DNA of 64,000 bases from AC-38 sp033856025 (GCA_033856025.1 JAWVFQ010000006.1:60548-124547), one strand, 5' to 3'; shown: positions 35,813-44,394, counted from the stretch's first letter. A program made the numbers and translations. Notes: a model not told the origin generated them from the letters alone.

Positions 35813-36780
35813 CCGATCCCGTCCGCGCGATCGCCGACGCGGTCCTCTACGAGGGCTACGTGCTGTGGCCCTATCGCCGCACCGCGCTGAAGAACCAGCG
35901 GCGCTGGACGTTCGGCGGCGTGTACCCGCGCGACCACAGCGCCGCGCACCCGGACGACCCGTGGCTCATGCGCACCCAGTGCCTGCTGGAGGCAACGGCG
36001 GGCGCGCGCGTGACCGTGACCGTGCGCTTCCTGCACGTCGTGCGGCGCCAGGTGGTCGGTGCGGCCGGGGAGCCCGTCGACGAGATCGTCGCCGGCGGCG
36101 AACGCCATCTCTCCTGGAGCGAGGCGGTCGAGAGGGAGATCGCCATCAAACCGCTCCAGCTCGGCGAGGCGAGCACGACGCCGATCGCCATCGCCGCCGC
36201 CGAGGAGATCGAGCCGCTGGAAGGAGGGGCCGTCGCGCGCCGCTGGCGGCGGCTGGACGGCGCGGTCACCGTCGCGTCCGAGGAGGTCGGGCCCGGCGTC
36301 TGGCGGCTGACCGCCGAGATCGCCAACAGGACGCCGTTCGCCGGTGACCGCGAGGCGGCGCTGGAGCGGACGTTCTGCTCCACCCACACGGTCCTGCGCA
36401 CGAGCGCGGGGCGCTTCGTGTCCCAGACCGACCCTCCGCTCGCGCTGCGCGAGGCGGCGGCGGCGTGTGCGAACGAGCGAACGTGGCCGGTCCTGGTCGG
36501 CGAGCCCGGCGACGCGAGCACCGTGCTCTCCTCTCCGATCATCCTCGAGGACCATCCGCGCATCGCGCCCGAGAGCCCCGGCGACCTGTTCGACGGTGGC
36601 GAGATCGACCAGATGCTCGTGCTGAACATCCTCGCGCTGACGGACGAGGAGAAGGCGGAGATGCGCGACGCCGACCCGCGCACCCGCGAGATCCTGGAGC
36701 GCACGGAGTCGCTGACCCCGGACCAGCTGATGAGCCTGCACGGCGCGGTCCGCGAATTCGGGATGGCGCGCGGGCGATGA
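35809..36780 (+). CDS. Conserved hydrogenase-cluster protein of unknown function
   Basis: A 323-aa soluble protein that begins VTDPVRAIADAVLYEGYVLW and continues PYRRTALKNQ. It is beta-rich through the middle (VTVTVRFLHVVRRQV, VWRLTAEIANRTPF) and ends in a helical DPRTREILERTESLTPDQL segment. There are few cysteines and no known motif. The start is GTG 35809, coupled by GTGA overlap, and its stop overlaps the protease start by 4 bp (ATGA). Its fixed position between the two beta-rich or unknown genes and the protease implies a part in this hydrogenase system. Confidence 0.75.
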   Translation: MTDPVRAIADAVLYEGYVLWPYRRTALKNQRRWTFGGVYPRDHSAAHPDDPWLMRTQCLLEATAGARVTVTVRFLHVVRRQVVGAAGEPVDEIVAGGERHLSWSEAVEREIAIKPLQLGEASTTPIAIAAAEEIEPLEGGAVARRWRRLDGAVTVASEEVGPGVWRLTAEIANRTPFAGDREAALERTFCSTHTVLRTSAGRFVSQTDPPLALREAAAACANERTWPVLVGEPGDASTVLSSPIILEDHPRIAPESPGDLFDGGEIDQMLVLNILALTDEEKAEMRDADPRTREILERTESLTPDQLMSLHGAVREFGMARGR

Positions 36781-37580
36781 GCGACCGGCCCGGATACTGG
36801 GAGGAGCTGGAGCGCCCGGGGCCCGACACGGTGCTCGTCGGCGGCGAGTCGCTGCGCGTGGGCAGCCGCGTGCGTTTGCACCCTGGCTCGCGCACCGACG
36901 TGTGGGACGCCGCGCTGGAGGGCCGCGCGGCCGTCATCGAGGGGGTCGAGCAGGACATGGAGGGCCGCGTCCAGTTCACCGTGATCGTCGACGACGACCC
37001 GGGCCGCGACCTCGGGGAGCGCAAGCAGCCCGGCCACCGCTTCTTCTTCGGTCCCGAGGAGGTCGAGCCGCTCGGACCGGGGGAGGACGCCCCCGAGCCC
37101 ACCGGGCCGCGCGTGCTCGTCGCCGGCATCGGGAACGTCTTCCTGGGCGACGACGGCTGGGGCGTGGCGCTGGCCGACCGCCTGTCGCGGCGCGCGCTGC
37201 CCGCCGGGGTCGACGTCGTCGACTACGGGATCCGCGGCATGGACCTGGCCTACTCGATGCTCGACGGCGGCTACGACAGCGTGCTGATGCTCGACGCCGT
37301 CCCGCGCGGGGGCGCGCCCGGGACCGTTTACGTCATCGAACCCGAGGTCGACCCCGGCGACGTGGCGATCGACACCCACGGGATGGACCCCGTCAAGGTG
37401 CTGACCATGGTCCAGGGCCTGGGCGGGAGCCCGCCGCGCACCCTGGTGGTCGGCGTCGAGCCGGCCAACCGCCTGGACGCCGACGTGGAGGAGTTCCTGG
37501 TCGAGCTCTCCGAGCCCGTGCGCGCGGCCCTCGACGAGGCCGAGCGCGTCGTGACGACCCTGCTGGAGGAGATGACATGA
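36777..37580 (+). CDS. Hydrogenase maturation protease with N-terminal extension
   Basis: A 267-aa protein. Residues about 112-267 form a HyaD/HycI-type endopeptidase: GIGNVFLGDDGWGVALAD, a central LMLDAVPRGG and DTHGMDP, which supply the acid, Asp and His that bind nickel in the precursor. It would cut the 23-residue tail off the large subunit after His574. The first 110 residues are an added small beta domain (VGSRVRLHPG...RAAVIEGVEQ...HRFFFGPEEVEPLG) not found in simple HyaD proteins. It is coupled on both sides by ATGA overlaps. Confidence 0.9.
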   Translation: MSDRPGYWEELERPGPDTVLVGGESLRVGSRVRLHPGSRTDVWDAALEGRAAVIEGVEQDMEGRVQFTVIVDDDPGRDLGERKQPGHRFFFGPEEVEPLGPGEDAPEPTGPRVLVAGIGNVFLGDDGWGVALADRLSRRALPAGVDVVDYGIRGMDLAYSMLDGGYDSVLMLDAVPRGGAPGTVYVIEPEVDPGDVAIDTHGMDPVKVLTMVQGLGGSPPRTLVVGVEPANRLDADVEEFLVELSEPVRAALDEAERVVTTLLEEMT

Positions 37581-37678
37581 AGCTGATCGTGGGACTCGGC
37601 CTGCTCGCCGCGGCGGGTGCCGCCGTGGCGGCGCAGCTGCCCGAGCTCCGCCGCTACCTGAAGATCCGATCGATGTGA
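37577..37678 (+). CDS. Micro-membrane protein 1 (33 aa)
   Basis: ATG 37577 overlaps the protease stop by 4 bp and opens a 33-codon gene: a hydrophobic helix of about 18 residues (LIVGLGLLAAAGAAVAA) followed by the basic tail QLPELRRYLKIRSM. The next small gene repeats the tail almost exactly, which shows that both are real. One transmembrane helix with a cytoplasmic amphipathic tail suits an anchor or partner for a soluble hydrogenase. It may belong to a small actinobacterial family (DUF6893 from memory, unverified). Confidence 0.75.
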   Translation: MKLIVGLGLLAAAGAAVAAQLPELRRYLKIRSM

Positions 37679-37688
37679 GGAGACCCGG

Positions 37689-37796
37689 ATGACCGCAGTG
37701 ATCGTCGTCGTGGCCGTGATCGTGCTGCTGGTGCTCGTGGCGGTGGTGCTGGAGCTGCCCGAACTGCGCCGCTACATGCGAATCAGGTCGATGTAG
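37689..37796 (+). CDS. Micro-membrane protein 2 (35 aa), paralogue of micro-protein 1
   Basis: ATG 37689 opens a 35-codon gene. It has a very hydrophobic helix (VIVVVAVIVLLVLVAVVL) and then ELPELRRYMRIRSM. Twelve of the last 14 residues are identical to the end of the preceding gene (QLPELRRYLKIRSM), while the helices differ, so the conserved part is the tail. Its TAG stop touches the hypB ATG (TAGATG). The role is unknown; tethering a hydrogenase or maturation component to the membrane is inference. Confidence 0.75.
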   Translation: MTAVIVVVAVIVLLVLVAVVLELPELRRYMRIRSM

Positions 37797-38483
37797 ATGC
37801 ACCGGACCAAGGTGAAGGTCGTCGAGGAGGCGCTCGACGCGAACAACACGATCGCGCGGGCCAATCGCGCCGACTTCGACCGGGCCGGGGTGCGCGTCGT
37901 GAATTTCATGAGCGCTCCCGGAGCGGGGAAGACGTCGCTGCTGGAGCGCGTGGCGACCGACGTCCCCCGGGCGCGTCTGGGGGTGCTGGAGGGCGACGTG
38001 CAGGGGTCCATGGACGCCGACCGCCTGGCCGCGCTGCACGTGCCGGTGACGCAGCTCAACACGGGTGCGGGGTTCGGCGGCGAGTGTCACCTCGACGCCA
38101 ACATGGTCCGCTCGGCCCTGCCCGAGCTGCCGCTGGACGACATCGACCTGCTGGTGATCGAGAACGTGGGGAACCTCGTGTGCCCGGCCGAGTTCCGGGT
38201 CGGCGAGGACGCCCGGGTGATGGTCTCGGCGATCACCGAGGGCGAGGAGAAGCCGCTCAAGTACCCGCTGATGTTCCGCGCCTGCGAGCTGGTGCTGGTC
38301 AACAAGGTGGACCTGCTGCCCCACCTGGACTTCGACCTCGGGCGCTTCCTCTACAACCTGGACGCCGTCCACCCGGGGGTGGAGCGGATCCTGGTGAGCG
38401 CGAAGACGGGCGAGGGGATCGAGGAGTGGCGCGACTGGCTGGCCCGGCTGGGGGCCGGCGATCGCGAGGAGGCGCCGGCTTGA
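37797..38483 (+). CDS. hypB: Hydrogenase maturation GTPase HypB
   Basis: A 228-aa SIMIBI-class GTPase that drives nickel insertion with HypA. The P-loop is SAPGAGKTS (about 39-47), the switch and metal region is GGECHLDANMV (conserved Cys-His pair), and NKVDLLPH is the base-specificity motif. It lacks the N-terminal His-rich nickel-storage stretch of some homologues. It begins with no gap after the second micro-protein and overlaps the SIS gene by 4 bp. Confidence 0.95.
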   Translation: MHRTKVKVVEEALDANNTIARANRADFDRAGVRVVNFMSAPGAGKTSLLERVATDVPRARLGVLEGDVQGSMDADRLAALHVPVTQLNTGAGFGGECHLDANMVRSALPELPLDDIDLLVIENVGNLVCPAEFRVGEDARVMVSAITEGEEKPLKYPLMFRACELVLVNKVDLLPHLDFDLGRFLYNLDAVHPGVERILVSAKTGEGIEEWRDWLARLGAGDREEAPA

Positions 38484-39661
38484 CGCAGGCGCTGCGCAGC
38501 GAGTCCGAGGCCCGCCTGCGCGATGGCCTGGAGGAGCGCGCGCGGGCCAACGGGGAGTTCTTCGACCGCGAGGCCGAGCGGCTGGCGCGCCTGTGCCACC
38601 GCATGGCCGAGCGCTTCGCCCGGGGCGGCCGGCTGGTGGCCTTCGGCTCGGCGCCGGACGCGCGCTCGGACGCCCGACACGTCGCGGTGGAGTTCGTCCA
38701 CCCGGTGATCGTCGGCAAGCGCGCGCTGCCGGCGCTGGCCATCGTGGGCGACGACCTGGCCGGCGACGTGCGCCTGCTGGTGGAGTCCGACGACGTGGCG
38801 ATCGCCTTCGGCCCGGGGACCGGGGCGGCCGTCGCGGCGGCGCGGGGCGCGGGGGCGCTGACGCTGGCCTTCGAGCCGTGCGGGGCCGAGTGGGAGCTGG
38901 CGCCGCCGGCGCGCGACCCGCGCGTGCGCCAGGAGCTGGTGGAGACCGCCTACCACGTGCTGTGGGAGCTGGTGCATGTGTTCTTCGACCATCGGGGGCT
39001 CCTGGAGGGCCGCGCGGCGCGTCCGGTGCACGACACCGGCGCGTCGAGCTTCCTGTATCCGTTCCTGGCCGAGGGCGAGCACGACCTCGACGCGGTCGTG
39101 GACGACGTGCGCCGCTCCGTCCTGATCAAGGCGCGGGAGGTGGGCGAGCTGCGCGCCCAGACGTTGGGGGAGAACGCGGGCGAGCTGGTCGGCGCGGCGG
39201 ACGCCCTGCGCGGGGCCTTCGACGCGGGCGGCCGGCTGCTGGCGCTGGGCAACGGCGGCTCGGCGACCGACGCCATGGACGTGGTGGCCGACCTGCGCGC
39301 CGACGGGCGCCGGGCGCTCGATCTGACCGAGGACCCGTCGATCCTCACCGCGATCGCCAACGACATCGGGACGGAAGCGATCTTCTCGCGTCAGGTGATC
39401 GCCCACGGACGCGCGGGCGATGCGCTGCTGGCCATCTCCACGAGCGGGAACTCGTCGAATGTGATCGCCGCGCTGGCCGAGGCGCGCTCGCGGGGGATGG
39501 TCTCGGTGGCGCTGGTGGGCTACGACGGCGGGCGCGTGGCGGCGGAGCGGCTGGCCGACTTCGTCGTGGTGACGCGCTCCGAGCACATCCCGCGCATCCA
39601 GGAGGCCCAGGCCAGCGCCTACCACCTGCTGTGCGAGCTGGTGGAGGCGGCGCCCTCGTGA
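38480..39661 (+). CDS. Double SIS-domain protein (GmhA-like C-terminal half)
   Basis: A 393-aa protein with two sugar-isomerase (SIS) folds. The C-terminal domain has LLALGNGGSATDAMD (about 253) and AISTSGNSSNVIAAL, close to phosphoheptose isomerase GmhA. The N-terminal domain is degenerate (RLVAFGSAPDARSD...VAIAFGPGTGAAVAA). No other heptose or LPS genes are nearby, and the start (TTG 38480, in a TTGA overlap with hypB) and stop (GTGA with hypF) lock it into the hyp series. Isomerase activity is family-based; its job in hydrogenase maturation is unknown, and it might bind a phosphosugar or carbamoyl-like effector. Confidence 0.85.
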   Translation: MTQALRSESEARLRDGLEERARANGEFFDREAERLARLCHRMAERFARGGRLVAFGSAPDARSDARHVAVEFVHPVIVGKRALPALAIVGDDLAGDVRLLVESDDVAIAFGPGTGAAVAAARGAGALTLAFEPCGAEWELAPPARDPRVRQELVETAYHVLWELVHVFFDHRGLLEGRAARPVHDTGASSFLYPFLAEGEHDLDAVVDDVRRSVLIKAREVGELRAQTLGENAGELVGAADALRGAFDAGGRLLALGNGGSATDAMDVVADLRADGRRALDLTEDPSILTAIANDIGTEAIFSRQVIAHGRAGDALLAISTSGNSSNVIAALAEARSRGMVSVALVGYDGGRVAAERLADFVVVTRSEHIPRIQEAQASAYHLLCELVEAAPS

Positions 39662-41946
39662 GCCGGGTCCGCGCGCGTGTGGAGGGGACCGTCCAGGGCG
39701 TCGGCTTCCGGCCCTACGTGTACCGACTGGCGGGCGAGCTTGGGGTGGCGGGGCACGTGCTCAACGACTCCCGCGGCGTGGTCGTCGAGGTGGAGGCGCC
39801 GCCGGAGACCGTCCGGCGGTTCCTGGCGCGGCTGCCGGTCGAGGCGCCGCCGCTGGCCAGCGTGGAGCGCGTCACCGCCGAGCCGATGGGGGAGCTGGGC
39901 GAGCATGGGTTCTCGATCCGCGCGAGCCCGGTGGGGGGAGAGCCCCGCGCCGCGGTGACCGCCGACAGCGCCACGTGCCCGGAGTGCCTGGCCGAGGTCC
40001 TCGACCCCGCGGACCGCCGCTTCCGCTACCCGTTCACGAACTGCACGAACTGCGGCCCGCGCTTCACGATCGTTTGCGACGTCCCCTACGACCGCCCGGG
40101 CACGACGATGGCCGGCTTCGAGATGTGCGACGCCTGCCTGGCCGAGTACCGCGACCCCGCCGACCGCCGCTTTCACGCCCAGCCCAACGCGTGCCCGGAC
40201 TGCGGGCCGCACATCGCGCTCACCGACGCCGCCGGCGGCCCGGTCTCCGCGGGCGACGCCATCTCGGCGGCCGGCGCGGCGCTCGTCGCGGGGGCGATCG
40301 TCGCGGTCAAGGGGATCGGGGGGTTTCACCTCGCGTGTCGTGCGGACGACGAGGCCGCGGTGGCGCGCCTGCGCGCGCGCAAGCACCGCGAGGACCGGCC
40401 GTTCGCGTTGATGGCCGCGGACCTGGAGGCGGCGCGGCGGCTGGTGGTCCTGTCGCCGGCCGAGGAGTCGCTTCTGATCGACCGGGCGCGCCCGATCGTC
40501 CTGGCGCGGCGGCGCCCCGGCGCGCCGGTCGCGGAGTCGGTGGCGCCAGCGGCGCCCGAGCTCGGCGTGATGCTGCCCTACTCACCGCTGCACCACCTGC
40601 TCGTGGCCGACGCGGGCGGCACGCCGCTGGTCATGACCAGCGGCAACGTCTCCGACGAGCCGATCGCCTTCCGTGACGAGGACGCGCTGGATCGACTGTC
40701 GGGGATCGCTGACAGGTTCCTCCTCCACGACCGGCCCATCGAGACGCGCACCGACGACAGCGTCATGCGGGTGTCCGGCGGGCGGCGCCAGATCCTGCGC
40801 CGCTCGCGCGGGTACGTGCCGGCGGCGCTCCCGCTGCCGGGGGACGGCCGCCACCTGCTGGCCTGCGGCGCCGAGCTCAAGAACACGTTCGCCGTGGCCA
40901 AGGACGGGTCCGCCTGGGTGGGCCACCACGTCGGCGACCTCAAGAACTACGAGACCCTGCGCTCGTTCGTCGCGGGGATCGACCACTTCGAGCGGCTCTT
41001 CGCGGTCACGCCCGAGGTCGTCGCCCACGACCTGCACCCCGAGTACCTCTCGACCAAGCACGCCCTGAGCCTGGAGGGCGTGCGGTCGGTGGGCGTCCAA
41101 CACCATCACGCGCACCTCGCCGCCTGCCTGGCCGAGCACGGCGAGACCGGCCCCGCCGTCGGCGCCATCTTCGACGGAACGGGGTACGGCGACGACGGCT
41201 CGGTGTGGGGCGGGGAGATCCTGCTCGGCGACCTCGCCGGCTTCGACCGGGCCGGGGCGCTGCACCCGGTGCGGATGCCGGGCGGCGAGGCCGCGATCCG
41301 CGAGCCCTGGCGCATGGCCGCCGCCTGGCTGCTCGCCGCCTCCGAGGCCGAAGGGGTTCCGTCGCGGTTGCTGGGGGCCGTGGATCCGGCGGCGTGGCGG
41401 CAGGTGTGTGGGCTGGCGCGGGCGGGGGTCGCCTCGCCGGTGACGACGAGCGCCGGGCGCCTGTTCGACGCCGTGGCGGCGCTGTGCGGAATCCGGCCGG
41501 TCGTCACCTACGAGGGCCAGGCGGCGATCGAGCTGGAGGCGGCCGCGGATCCCGCGGAGCGCGGCGCGTATTCGCTCCCGCTCCACGGCGATCCGGTCGT
41601 GCTCGACGCCCGCGAGACGATCCAGGCCGTGGTCGCGGACCTCGACGCCGGCGTGCCCATACCCACGGTTTCCGCCCGGTTTCACAACGCGGTCGCCCGG
41701 GCCACGGCCGCCGCGTGCGCGCGCGTCGCCGAGGCGCACCGGGTGGCGACCGTGGTCCTCTCCGGCGGCGTGTTCCAGAACCGCCGCCTGCTCGAATCCA
41801 CCGCGGCGCACCTCGAGTCCGCCGGCCTGCGCCCGCTGACCCCCGAGCGCCTCCCACCCAACGACGGCGGCATCGCCTACGGCCAGCTCGCCGTCGCGGC
41901 CGCCCGCTCGGCGGCCGGCGGAGGGGGGCTCGATGCCCGGGCTTGA
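39658..41946 (+). CDS. hypF: Carbamoyltransferase HypF
   Basis: The 762-aa enzyme makes the carbamoyl group that becomes the cyano ligands. Domains in order: acylphosphatase-like (EGTVQGVGFRPYVYRLA, 9-25), two zinc fingers (CPEC...CTNC and CDAC...CPDC, about 102-185), a YrdC-like domain (about 200-390, KGIGGFHLACRADDE and RKHREDRPFALM) and a Kae1/TobZ-like carbamoyltransferase domain with the metal-binding VQHHHAHLAACLAEHG and LSGGVFQNRRLLE. All are complete. GTG 39658 overlaps the SIS stop. Its end overlaps the nickel permease start by 14 bp. Confidence 0.96.
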   Translation: MSRVRARVEGTVQGVGFRPYVYRLAGELGVAGHVLNDSRGVVVEVEAPPETVRRFLARLPVEAPPLASVERVTAEPMGELGEHGFSIRASPVGGEPRAAVTADSATCPECLAEVLDPADRRFRYPFTNCTNCGPRFTIVCDVPYDRPGTTMAGFEMCDACLAEYRDPADRRFHAQPNACPDCGPHIALTDAAGGPVSAGDAISAAGAALVAGAIVAVKGIGGFHLACRADDEAAVARLRARKHREDRPFALMAADLEAARRLVVLSPAEESLLIDRARPIVLARRRPGAPVAESVAPAAPELGVMLPYSPLHHLLVADAGGTPLVMTSGNVSDEPIAFRDEDALDRLSGIADRFLLHDRPIETRTDDSVMRVSGGRRQILRRSRGYVPAALPLPGDGRHLLACGAELKNTFAVAKDGSAWVGHHVGDLKNYETLRSFVAGIDHFERLFAVTPEVVAHDLHPEYLSTKHALSLEGVRSVGVQHHHAHLAACLAEHGETGPAVGAIFDGTGYGDDGSVWGGEILLGDLAGFDRAGALHPVRMPGGEAAIREPWRMAAAWLLAASEAEGVPSRLLGAVDPAAWRQVCGLARAGVASPVTTSAGRLFDAVAALCGIRPVVTYEGQAAIELEAAADPAERGAYSLPLHGDPVVLDARETIQAVVADLDAGVPIPTVSARFHNAVARATAAACARVAEAHRVATVVLSGGVFQNRRLLESTAAHLESAGLRPLTPERLPPNDGGIAYGQLAVAAARSAAGGGGLDARA

Positions 41947-42691
41947 CGGGTGGCTGGCTTCGCTGGCCGGCGGGCAGGCTCTCGCGGCGGTGCTCGCCGT
42001 CGCGCTCCTGCTCGGTCTGCGCCACGCGTCGGACCCGGACCATCTGGCGGCGGTGTCGACGCTGATCGCCTCCGATCCCCAGGACGGGACCCGGCGGGCG
42101 GGGCGCCTGGGCCTGGCGTGGGGGATGGGGCACGCCACGACGCTGGCCCTGTTCGGCCTGCCGATCGTCCTGTTCGGCGCCTACCTCCCCGACCCGCTCC
42201 AGCGCGCGGCCGAGGCGCTGGTCGGCCTGGTGATCATGGCCCTGGCGATCCGGCTGCTCGTGCGCTGGCGCCGCGGGCGCTTCCACGCCCACGCCCACCG
42301 CCACGGCGACGTGGAGCACCGCCACCTGCACCCGCACCACGCCCGCGCCGCCCACGACCACCGCCACGAGCCCGAGGCGCGCCTCGGCCGCACCCCGCTC
42401 GGCGCGTTCGCCATCGGCCTGGTCCACGGGATGGGCGGCTCGGCCGGGGTCGGCGTCCTGCTCCTCGCCGCGATCCCCGCTCGCGCCGAGGCCGTGGCCG
42501 CCCTGGTCGTCTTCGCCGCCGGCACGGCGGTCTCGATGGCGCTGGTCTCGACCGGCTTCGGCTACGCGATCACGCGCGGCCCCGTGATGAGGCGCGTCCT
42601 CGCCCTGGCGCCCGTCATGGGCGTCGCCACGCTGGCCTTCGGCGGCTGGTATGCGCTCGGCGCCGTCGGCGCCGTCCCCTATGTCCTGTGA
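41933..42691 (+). CDS. Nickel/cobalt permease (NiCoT family)
   Basis: A 252-aa membrane protein with the NiCoT signature LRHASDPDHLAAV in its second helix, then GHATTLALFG and GLVHGMGGSAGVG. It has a long histidine-rich cytoplasmic loop (HAHAHRHGDVEHRHLHPHH, about 120-150) suited to nickel buffering. Six or more helices are visible. As the last gene of the 15-kb run, and with its start inside hypF, it most likely supplies nickel for the hydrogenase; cobalt transport cannot be excluded by sequence. Confidence 0.88.
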   Translation: MPGLDGWLASLAGGQALAAVLAVALLLGLRHASDPDHLAAVSTLIASDPQDGTRRAGRLGLAWGMGHATTLALFGLPIVLFGAYLPDPLQRAAEALVGLVIMALAIRLLVRWRRGRFHAHAHRHGDVEHRHLHPHHARAAHDHRHEPEARLGRTPLGAFAIGLVHGMGGSAGVGVLLLAAIPARAEAVAALVVFAAGTAVSMALVSTGFGYAITRGPVMRRVLALAPVMGVATLAFGGWYALGAVGAVPYVL

Positions 42692-42695
42692 GGCG

Positions 42696-42722
42696 CGTCG
42701 CGAGCGCTACGCGTTCGCGACG
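42696..42722. terminator. Hairpin between convergent genes at the end of the hydrogenase run
   Basis: An 8-bp inverted repeat (CGTCGCGA and its complement) flanks an 11-nt loop just after the permease stop and across the stop of the convergent small gene, so it could end transcription both ways. There is no T-tract. Confidence 0.4.
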
Positions 42723-42982
42723 ACCTCGCCGACGTCGATGCTCTCGAAGGTGACGAAGTTGTCGTCGCCGGTCTCCTGAGGGATGCGCTCGGCCATGGCC
42801 TGAGCCTGCTCCTCGGACTCGAAGACGATCACCGCCCGGCCGCCCTTCTCCGGGCCGAGGCCGACCCAGTAGCCCGCGACGAACCCGGGCGCCTGCGACA
42901 CGCCGGGCACCACGTTCTCCCGCAGGTTCGACGTCGCCGCGTCCCGATCGTTGACCTGCACCTGCACGACCACTGCATGCAT
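42707..42982 (-). CDS. Small ABM/dimeric alpha-beta barrel-like protein
   Basis: A 91-aa protein, MHAVVVQVQVNDRDAAT...PGFVAGYWVGLG...GRAVIVFESEEQAQAMAE, with the strand-helix pattern of antibiotic-biosynthesis-monooxygenase-like ferredoxin folds. These small dimers are often of unknown function. Its 3' end meets the hydrogenase run and its start faces the divergent phospholipase-D-type gene. Confidence 0.7.
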   Translation of the reverse strand: MHAVVVQVQVNDRDAATSNLRENVVPGVSQAPGFVAGYWVGLGPEKGGRAVIVFESEEQAQAMAERIPQETGDDNFVTFESIDVGEVVANA

Positions 42983-43099
42983 CCCGATTCCTCCCGACCG
43001 TTGAAAGACGTTCCGAGAACGACCCTATCCCCATCGGGGTCCGCTCGGGGAGAGCCGCGCCGGGCTCAGCGCATGACACAGGGCGTAGGCTCGCGCTCG

Positions 43100-44149
43100 A
43101 TGATCGGCCTCTACACGCTGACCGACGGGGGCCAGGAGCCCATGGACGTCGCCCGCCGGCTGGCCGCCTTCCTGGGCCAGGCGCGCCGGACCCTGGACCT
43201 CGCCCTCTACGACGTGCGGCTGCCCTCCCCGATCGCCGAGGTGGTGAAGGGCGCGATCACCGACGCGGCCGGGCGCGGCGTGGCGGTCCGGCTGGTCTAC
43301 AACCTCGACCACCCGGAGCGGATCCCCGTCCCGCCGCCTCCGCGCACCGAGCCGGCGCTCCTGGAGACGCTCGGCGTGCCGCTGCGGGGGATCCCCGGCG
43401 ACCGCGACCTCATGCACCACAAGTACGTGGTCCGCGACCGCGCGGCGGTCTGGACCGGCTCGGCCAACTGGACGGCGGATTCCTGGTCGCGGGAGGAGAA
43501 CGTGGTCCTGAGCGTCGACTCGCCCGCGCTGGCGGCGGACTACGCCGCGAACTTCGACGAGCTGTGGGAGCGCGGGGAGGTGAGCCGCAGCGGCCACGAG
43601 ACGACGGCCTCGGTCGACGTCGGCGGCGTCCCCGTCCGCGCCTGGTTCTGCCCGGGCCACGGCGAGGAGCTGTCGCACCGGATCGCTCGCGCGATCGGCC
43701 GCGCCGGCCGCATCCGCATCGCCTCCCCGGTCATCACCTCGGGGCCGATCCTGGGCACGCTGGCGCAGGTGGCCGCGGACGGGCGGGCGGACATCGCCGG
43801 CGTGGTCGACAGCACCCAGGTCCGCCAGGTCGTCCGCCAGTGGGAGGAGAACCACAACGCGTCCTGGAAGCTCCCCACCCTGGCCGCGGTGCTGCGCCGC
43901 GGCGCCTTCACCGGCAAGCGCTCGACGCCCTACGCGCCGGGCAGCGTCCACGACTACATGCACGCCAAGGTCACGGTGGCTGACTCCACCGTCTTCGCCG
44001 GCAGCTTCAACCTCTCGCACTCGGGCGAGACCAACGCCGAGAACGTGCTGGAGATCGAGGACGCGTCGCTGGCCGACCGGCTGGCCGCGTACGTGGACGA
44101 GGTCCGCGTCCGCTACCCGCCGGTCGACCTTCCCGACGCTCGTACCTGA
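43100..44149 (+). CDS. Phospholipase D-superfamily protein with two HKD motifs
   Basis: About 349 aa. Two catalytic HKD motifs are visible: MHHKYVVRDRAAVWTGSANW and YMHAKVTVADSTVFAGSFNLS (HxKx4D), which act together as one active site in this superfamily. There is no signal peptide. The substrate could be a phospholipid or nucleic acid; sequence alone does not decide. ATG 43100 begins just before the first beta strand (MIGLYTLTDGG). ATG 43073 or a GTG/ATG further upstream are possible, but no ribosome site stands out. Confidence 0.82.
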   Translation: MIGLYTLTDGGQEPMDVARRLAAFLGQARRTLDLALYDVRLPSPIAEVVKGAITDAAGRGVAVRLVYNLDHPERIPVPPPPRTEPALLETLGVPLRGIPGDRDLMHHKYVVRDRAAVWTGSANWTADSWSREENVVLSVDSPALAADYAANFDELWERGEVSRSGHETTASVDVGGVPVRAWFCPGHGEELSHRIARAIGRAGRIRIASPVITSGPILGTLAQVAADGRADIAGVVDSTQVRQVVRQWEENHNASWKLPTLAAVLRRGAFTGKRSTPYAPGSVHDYMHAKVTVADSTVFAGSFNLSHSGETNAENVLEIEDASLADRLAAYVDEVRVRYPPVDLPDART

Positions 44150-44160
44150 CCGCGCCGCGG

Positions 44161-44310
44161 CTACTCGTCGCCCTCGGCCGGCCCCTCTCCCTGGTTGCCC
44201 TCGCCGCCCTCGTCGTCGTCGGTGGGCGCGGTGGCGGGCTGGTCGGCCGGCTCGGCCTCGTCCGGAGCGTCGACTGTCTCGGCGGCGCTGGTATCGGGTT
44301 CCTCGGTCAT
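44161..44310 (-). CDS. Very small acidic protein
   Basis: A 49-aa Glu/Asp/Gly/Pro-rich, probably disordered protein starting MTEEPDTSAAETVDAP. It resembles in composition and in the first residues the acidic protein encoded at 26280-26543 (MTETEAPQP). It sits between the phospholipase-D-type gene and the divergent desaturase. The function is unknown, and reality as a gene is moderate. Confidence 0.4.
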   Translation of the reverse strand: MTEEPDTSAAETVDAPDEAEPADQPATAPTDDDEGGEGNQGEGPAEGDE

Positions 44311-44394
44311 GCGGCTCCTCTCGGATCGGGGGGTCACCCCGAGTCTGCCCGCCCAGCGGTGATCCATTCCGCTCGCCGACGCGAACCATGAGAC

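Noticed and set aside
38480..39661. LPS heptose biosynthesis enzyme GmhA
   Set aside because: No heptose genes surround it, the organism appears Gram-positive, and the gene is locked between hypB and hypF.
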